From contig CANNZV010000343.1 of the NCBI GenBank assembly GCA_947561585.1, forward strand, positions 124,001-188,000: a stretch of DNA of 64,000 nt, in the 5' to 3' direction. Source of the DNA: Caprella mutica. Taxonomy: Eukaryota > Arthropoda > Malacostraca > Amphipoda > Caprellidae. The notes under the pieces were generated by a model. That model did not search any database. It was given only the letters and a program-made list of their open reading frames with translations, and was not told the DNA's origin. This document shows, one piece after another, positions 58,892 to 64,000 of this stretch (its first letter is position 1; each line of letters starts with the position of its first letter). The position numbers and the translations under genes were made by a program.

Positions 58892-59141
58892 CCAGTTTGT
58901 ATTTGGTGCACTGAACTCCTCTGACTTTTTCAAAAATCTGAGAAATAGCTGCTAACATTTTTCATCATTTTGTCTAGTCCTCCAACATTTTTCCAATTTC
59001 TCCTCCAAAAATTAATGGTAATAATAATATAGGAATTAATAGCTAAATATCCTCCGACATTGCAGGAATTTTTTTATTAGAGAAATTGAATATCTCCCGA
59101 CATATCATTGGAAATTGAATTTACCACCAAATACAATCTGG
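58892..59141. mobile_element. MITE with CCAG...TGTATTTGGTG inverted ends, copy 2
   Basis: Left CCAGTTTGTATTTGGTGCA and right CACCAAATACAATCTGG are inverted. Diverged relative of 50925-51169. Confidence 0.65.
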
Positions 59142-59344
59142 CTAGTGCCTATAGTAGGCTAGTAGTGAGAACTAGAAGAATGGCTAAATGCTGCGGAGTT
59201 TAAAGTTCCCATTAATTTATTGCTGTATTTAAATGTCTGCAGAACTCCAAAAGACTCAAAGAGTGATCAAATCATCAGAAAATATTTGTTTTTCCATAGT
59301 GGTTCTGTGATCTGCCTTGTTTCTGTCTTTCTGAGGCTGGAAAA

Positions 59345-60105
59345 TTGTAAACCAATTGGATTGGGGAAATTTTTGAGCCAAAAATTACATAAAATCTGAG
59401 CCAAGCCAATTTGGCTAATTTTTTTGAAGATTTCAAGTCCAAAATTAACATGGGAACATAGGATTAATTCAAAATTTTGGTAAATTTGTGCTATAGGTCC
59501 CCCAACGAATTTTAATATTTTGACACTTTTTTTAGGTAAAACCGTAAAAGGAGTCCTTTTAAGATGTTTTTCATGAATACCATTTGTTGTGCAAATGCTT
59601 CATTTTCGAGATATAGCGCAATCAAGTTTCCGATAGGTTAGGAAGCTTGGGGGTCTTAAGAGGTACATTAACATCACAAATGAGTATATCGGGGGCATGC
59701 CGCCCCCCGAAGGCCCGAATCCCTCTGCCAGGTCATTAAACAATCATGATATGTGCAGTACAACAAATTAGCGGACACAGTGAACTACATTAACAGTTTC
59801 ATGACACCAAGATTTCCTGTCACAAAAATCTAAAAGGTGGAAAGCCTTGTGTTTTCTTCAAACTTAATGTTATTCCTACCAAAAACTTAATTGTGCTATA
59901 TCTCGAAAACGAAGCATTTGCACACAAATGGTATTCTTGAAAAAAATCTTAAAATGGTTCCTTTAACCTATAATAAGTGTCAAAATAATGAAAATCGTTG
60001 CTGTTGGAGGACCTAAAGCACAAATTTACCAAAATTTTAAGCCAATGGCCCAATTAGACATATCTGAGTTTTGACCTATTGAAATCTAAGCCAATTAATT
60101 GGCTT
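59345..60105. mobile_element. Large foldback carrying the shared module
   Basis: Arms of about 170-300 bp are inverted (AAAATTTTGGTAAATTTGTG at 59471; CACAAATTTACCAAAATTTT ending 60038; CTCGAAAACGAAGCATTTGC in both). The centre at 59690-59795 holds GGGGGCATGCCGCCCCC and the module GTGCAGTACAACAAATTAGC. A single related arm lies at 22370-22450. Confidence 0.7.
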
Positions 60106-60189
60106 CAACTGATAGGAAGAGAAGGAGAGTGTAGACATTGAGTTATTTTTAGAAGAGTGTCTGGGAATTAACTCTGTCAGAGATAAATA

Positions 60190-60590
60190 TGGCCATGTGG
60201 GGTGGAGGATGCCCCAGCCGTGATTCACTGTGTTTTGGAAGAGTCCTGGACCCCTGAGAGGGAAGCAGGTGTGTGTGGCCTCAGTCTCAGACAACCTCAA
60301 GAGAGGTTGTCTGAGGCGATAGAGATTAGAGGACTAATGGAATTATGGAGGGGTGATGGGCCAATGGCATTATGGCACCCAGGCACTGCTGGATGCTCTT
60401 GGCAGAGTCCAAACTGTCCAGTCTGAAAAGAATGTCTCCCTATGGAATCTGGATGATGGCCAGACCCAGAATTTTTTACAGAAAGTTAGAGTTGGAGTTA
60501 TGACTTGTGTGAAAGGTACTAGGACTGTAAGGTTGGAGGGGGATATTAAAGACAAGAGCATGAAACTCAGGAGAGGGAATTAAAGAGAAT
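60190..60590. other. GC-richer, coding-like island, unassigned
   Basis: Base composition is higher in G than its surroundings, and short frames overlap (for example one containing NVSLWNLDDGQTQNFLQK). No single frame covers the island and no family is recognised. A 26-bp inverted CAGACAACCTC/GAGGTTGTCTG sits at 60288-60315. It could be a decayed transposon gene or part of an unrelated exon. Confidence 0.25.
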
Positions 60591-60599
60591 GGTGCTGTG

Positions 60600-61476
60600 A
60601 CTGCTTTCCCAAGACAATCAGACAATATTCCAACGATTCACTATCACGATTGATACTGTTCCAAGAAACTAAAAGGAGCTACTACTATCTAAAGACTAAT
60701 CTATATTATGTTACCTGTAGACTCTAGTACTAAAGTTAGTAACTGCATAGCTAGCTACTACCTAGTAGGTATAATATATTTGGTTGTAACTTGTAAGTAG
60801 ATTCTGTTTTGTCTCGGAATTATCAAATTAACACTTTTCCTAATTTAAGATGCAATTGAGGCTGTGAATGGAGCATAAACTAAAAGCTTTTAATAGATAT
60901 CTTTTATTCGGAAAATTAATAAAATATAATTTAAATTTAGTTTATATTGTAATTATAATAGCTAAGCCAATATTTTTTCTAGTTACATATTTATTTAAAT
61001 ATTTTTTTTGTTTGGGCAGTCAATTTATTAATCATGCTTATTCAACTGAGTCGTATTTTCTACCCCAATTGGGTGTGCAAGGACTTCTTCCTCAAGGGAT
61101 GGCAATATTTCTTCCAAGAGGAGGTTTACAATCTGTCAGTTTTATTTAGTTGCTGTAAGTACCTTTAGCTCTTGTAGCTATACATTAAAAGTAAACAAAT
61201 AGGGGATATGACAAATATCTATCTTGCTGTTGACTATATAGTTGTTAAGTTTTAACTTTCAGACCATTACCAAAATGAAATTAACAACTAAATTGAAAAC
61301 ATTTTCTTTTTAAAAGTAAAGTAGAAGTTAGGTTGTTTAATATTGATTATATTTGAAGAAGTATAATTAATTATATAACATAATTGTTAATGTAATTTAT
61401 GAGAAGATTTTATATATTACTACTACCTGCTTTCCTTTACTTCATTGCCATCTTTACAGTTGTGTTTTAATTTCAG
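60600..61476. other. Upstream region of the short-chain dehydrogenase
   Basis: AT-rich, with no convincing coding exon. A 5' non-coding exon is expected here because the first coding exon begins with an acceptor (TTAATTTCAG at 61467-61476). Confidence 0.35.
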
Positions 61477-61490
61477 GTTTGTTATGGCAG

Positions 61491-63890
61491 ATGTTGATAT
61501 CTGGCTTCAGCTTATCATGCCTCTTCATAGATGTGCTCTTGATCATAGCCTTCAGAAAGTACGTAGCTGGTGGATTGTGTCACTCCACAAAGAACCTCTA
61601 TAAGCAGACAGCCATCATCACAGGGGCTAATGTTGGCATTGGCAAAGAAACTGCCAGGGGCTTGCTCCAAAGAGGTGACATCTAAAGACTAGAAGTAGCT
61701 ATTCATTATTGAATTAGTTGCTTTTAAGTTTGATACTACTCAACACATTGACTACGTGCTAGTACACATTTGTACCACTATGTATATCATTGATAGACAA
61801 AGTGGTAGCTACAAATATATACCTCTGTCAATATTTCAAACCTGAATTAAATTGTGACAATGTGAACTACAATTAGCTGTACCCCGCTTTTTATTATACA
61901 AGCGAGATCAATAAGTACACACATACGAGGTACTCAGCTCTTACTGTCATGGGATATTTGAATTTTGTTACTGAAGCTACACGTAAACTTGTAATTTGTG
62001 TAATGGCAGTTAAACTTGGCTGCATTTTGAAGATGCATATTAAACATGTTAATTAAGTGTTACCCAAGAGATTTTAGTAGATAGATACAGAATATCTCAG
62101 GAAATTTAGTCAAATACTGTTCTATGGGTTTAACTAATACTAATTTGATAGTAGCTTTATATAGACCATATAATCCATATATAGAATGATCACTCCTCAC
62201 TACAATAGTATTACTGAATTTGTGAATTATTTATAACTAAAACAATTGTTGCTGATTTCTCTTCACTGGTTTGATACAATTTATTTAGTTGTTAGCTACA
62301 TAGTAGCTCTAATTTAATTTCTAAATGCATATTTTAATCTCAGGTTGCAGTGTGATATTAGCTTGTCGTGATGTTGAGAAAGCTAACAAGGTTAAGAGAG
62401 AATTGAGCAATGAAGGAGGTGATATAGAAGTCAGACAATTGGATCTGTCCAGTCTGGAGTCAGTGAGAGAGTTTGCTGCCGGTATAAGGAAAGACAACCA
62501 GAAGATACACCTCCTTATCAATAATGCTGGTAATGACTAAATAGGTATCCATTATCTTAAGAGTAACTAGGGTAAGTTACAAACTATCATTCTGTTTCAT
62601 ATTAAAAAAAATCTTATTTAAAATAGAAATTAAGTAATTATTAGTATTTTATATGACCAAAGATGTAAAACTGACCGATAATTCGTATCTTACCCTTAAT
62701 GATTATCCATTATTAGAAAAATAACTATTAGTATAGAAAATACATCAATAGCCACCATATTATTTGCTTGTTTATCTATAGCTATTTTAAAAATATATTT
62801 CAGGATATGAATAAATTTTTATAATTTATAGCTATTATTTGGTGAACCTGGTACTTTAGATTCACTGACATTTTTCCGGCAGGACATTTAGTCAATTAAT
62901 TCTCGTAAAGGGGATATAAACATACTCTAATATGTGTATAGGGGGCCATGACGCCCCCCAACTCACCTGCCAGGTCATTAAAATCATAAGGTGCGCAGAA
63001 CAATAAACTAGCAGATAGCTACAACAAACTACATAGCTAACGGCTATTCATGTTGACAGTTTCAAAATAATCTTCATTTAGGCTACTACGAAAAACTGTT
63101 GACGATACGTCTGCGCACCATACTTTAGATATCACTGATACTCTCTGATTTTTTATCTATAATAAATGTGTAGCCTAATCATTAAGGTCACTGTTTATAT
63201 CCTACACACTAATTTATACCACTTGCTTCATTAGGTGTAATGATGTGCCCATACATGGAGACCAAAGAAGGTTTTGAATTGCAGATGGGTACCAATCACC
63301 TGGGACATTTTCTTCTCACTAATCTACTTCTGCCTCAGATGAAACATGGAGAACCTGCTAGGATTGTCAACGTCTCTTCACTGGCTCATCTGCGTAAGCT
63401 GCCAGTTGAAAGCTAGACAAATTGAAAACTTGTAAGAAGATACATTAAGGGTTGTACACATGCAGGGGCTTTCAAGTCTTTCCACCAGCCTCATTGCTAA
63501 GCTCCTACTTTTTCCACGAAACTTTTGAAACATAGCTATATGAAAAATCATAGCTATAATAATTATTTTATTTTGTTTGGTATCCATGATGCCTGCACGT
63601 ATCATAGATACCAATTAAAATAAATAATAGTTTCATCGTTAAAAAAACGATGCAAAAGTCTTATGGAAAAAGTAGGAGGAGCTTAGTAAATAGTCTCGTG
63701 GAAAGAGTTAAAGAAAACCTGCGTGTGTGCGGCCCTTTATATCCTCTATAAAATCTACATTTTTTTACAGGAGGTAACATCAACTTTGATGACTTCAACT
63801 ATAAGAATGGCTATGACAAACAGATTGCTTATGGTAACAGCAAAATTGCTAATGTTTTCTTCACTAGAGAACTCTCTAAGAAACTAAAAG
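61491..63890 (+). CDS. Retinol dehydrogenase-like short-chain dehydrogenase (N-terminal part; continues past window)
   Basis: NADP-dependent short-chain dehydrogenase/reductase of the RDH11/12/13/14 type, which interconverts retinoid or lipid alcohols and aldehydes at intracellular membranes. Exons seen: 61477-61674, 62344-62529, 63235-63393, 63771-63890; all junctions GT-AG and in phase. The first in-frame ATG is at 61491. It gives [20 protein letters not shown] as a membrane anchor, then the Rossmann motif TGANVGIG, then [28 protein letters not shown] at the end of exon 2, [21 protein letters not shown] (catalytic Ser region) and YGNSK (catalytic Tyr and Lys). The last part of the protein lies beyond 64000. 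Substrate is inferred only from the family. A foldback MITE occupies intron 3. Confidence 0.92.
62930..63040. repeat. Shared module copy (AGGTCATTAA...AACTAGCAGATA)
   Basis: GGGGGCCATGACGCCCCCC hairpin followed by CTGCCAGGTCATTAAAATCA and GTGCGCAGAACAATAAACTA. This is the same module as in 25970-26070, 32060-32110, 57290-57375 and 59720-59795. It lies in SDR intron 2. Confidence 0.6.
63449..63736. mobile_element. Foldback MITE, AGGGCCGTACACACG family, copy 3
   Basis: 288 bp. Left GGGTTGTACACATGCAGG, right CCTGCGTGTGTGCGGCCCT, with the palindromic core at 63579-63612 slightly decayed. TAA and TTA flank it. Inserted in intron 3 of the short-chain dehydrogenase gene. Confidence 0.8.
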
Positions 63891-64000
63891 GTGTGTGTTC
63901 TGAAGATACTTTCAGTAGCTAAATAGTTAGAAATGAGGTAGATTTATCATTTACTACCAGTTTTGAATTCCTGTAAACTAGCACTATTTTAAATTCGTTT

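Noticed and set aside
60868..61149. 93-codon plus-strand frame with hydrophobic start
   Set aside because: No family resemblance and the dehydrogenase first coding exon starts later at 61491. A non-coding 5' exon here is possible but not this protein.
61484..61604. Alternative ATG (MADVDIWLQ) at the dehydrogenase start
   Set aside because: Different frame that ends after about 40 codons without the TGANVGIG motif. The ATG at 61491 is in frame with the enzyme.

Overview
This is AT-rich eukaryotic DNA with spliced genes, and it looks like an insect nuclear genome. The supporting evidence is a tandem pair of ionotropic receptors (an arthropod chemoreceptor family), a CUB-plus-trypsin secreted serine protease homologue of a kind known from true-bug saliva and venom, GT-AG introns and a very dense load of DNA transposons and MITEs. 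Hemiptera is my best guess, with low confidence. No bacterial-type operons, CRISPR arrays, rRNAs or convincing tRNAs were seen.

Layout. (1) 429-12984, minus: a Cys-loop ligand-gated anion channel subunit. Eight exons are visible, from the signal peptide to TM3; the TM3-TM4 loop and TM4 lie beyond the left edge. (2) 13212-14440, minus: a short coding-like terminal exon and a decayed repeat-type pseudogene. (3) 16259-17473, plus: an intronless CUB/trypsin protein that has lost the catalytic His. (4) 18.8-22.4 kb: a large ATTCC-rich inverted structure. (5) 23521-28600 and 35760-41941, both minus: two complete 13-exon ionotropic receptor genes, 634 and 633 aa, with the same exon lengths in 11 of 13 exons. 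A decayed mariner copy (32199-33497) and other elements lie between them. (6) 43.6-47.7 kb: Tc1-like and hAT elements and minisatellites. (7) 48764-50463, minus: the bicistronic MOCS2 locus, MOCS2A then MOCS2B, encoding both subunits of molybdopterin synthase. (8) 50.9-60.6 kb: nested MITEs and minisatellites. (9) 61491 to beyond the right edge, plus: a retinol-dehydrogenase-type short-chain dehydrogenase.

The genes are functionally unrelated neighbours (membrane receptors, secreted protease homologue, cofactor synthesis, lipid/retinoid redox). The points I would check first are these. The MOCS2A C-terminal Gly-Gly is only made when an intron is removed. A minisatellite has copied the 5' splice site of a channel exon six times. 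Exons 3-4 of the two receptor genes are almost identical while the rest has diverged. The same 34-bp palindrome sits at the centre of unrelated foldback elements. All exon models were built by eye from splice sites and reading phase.
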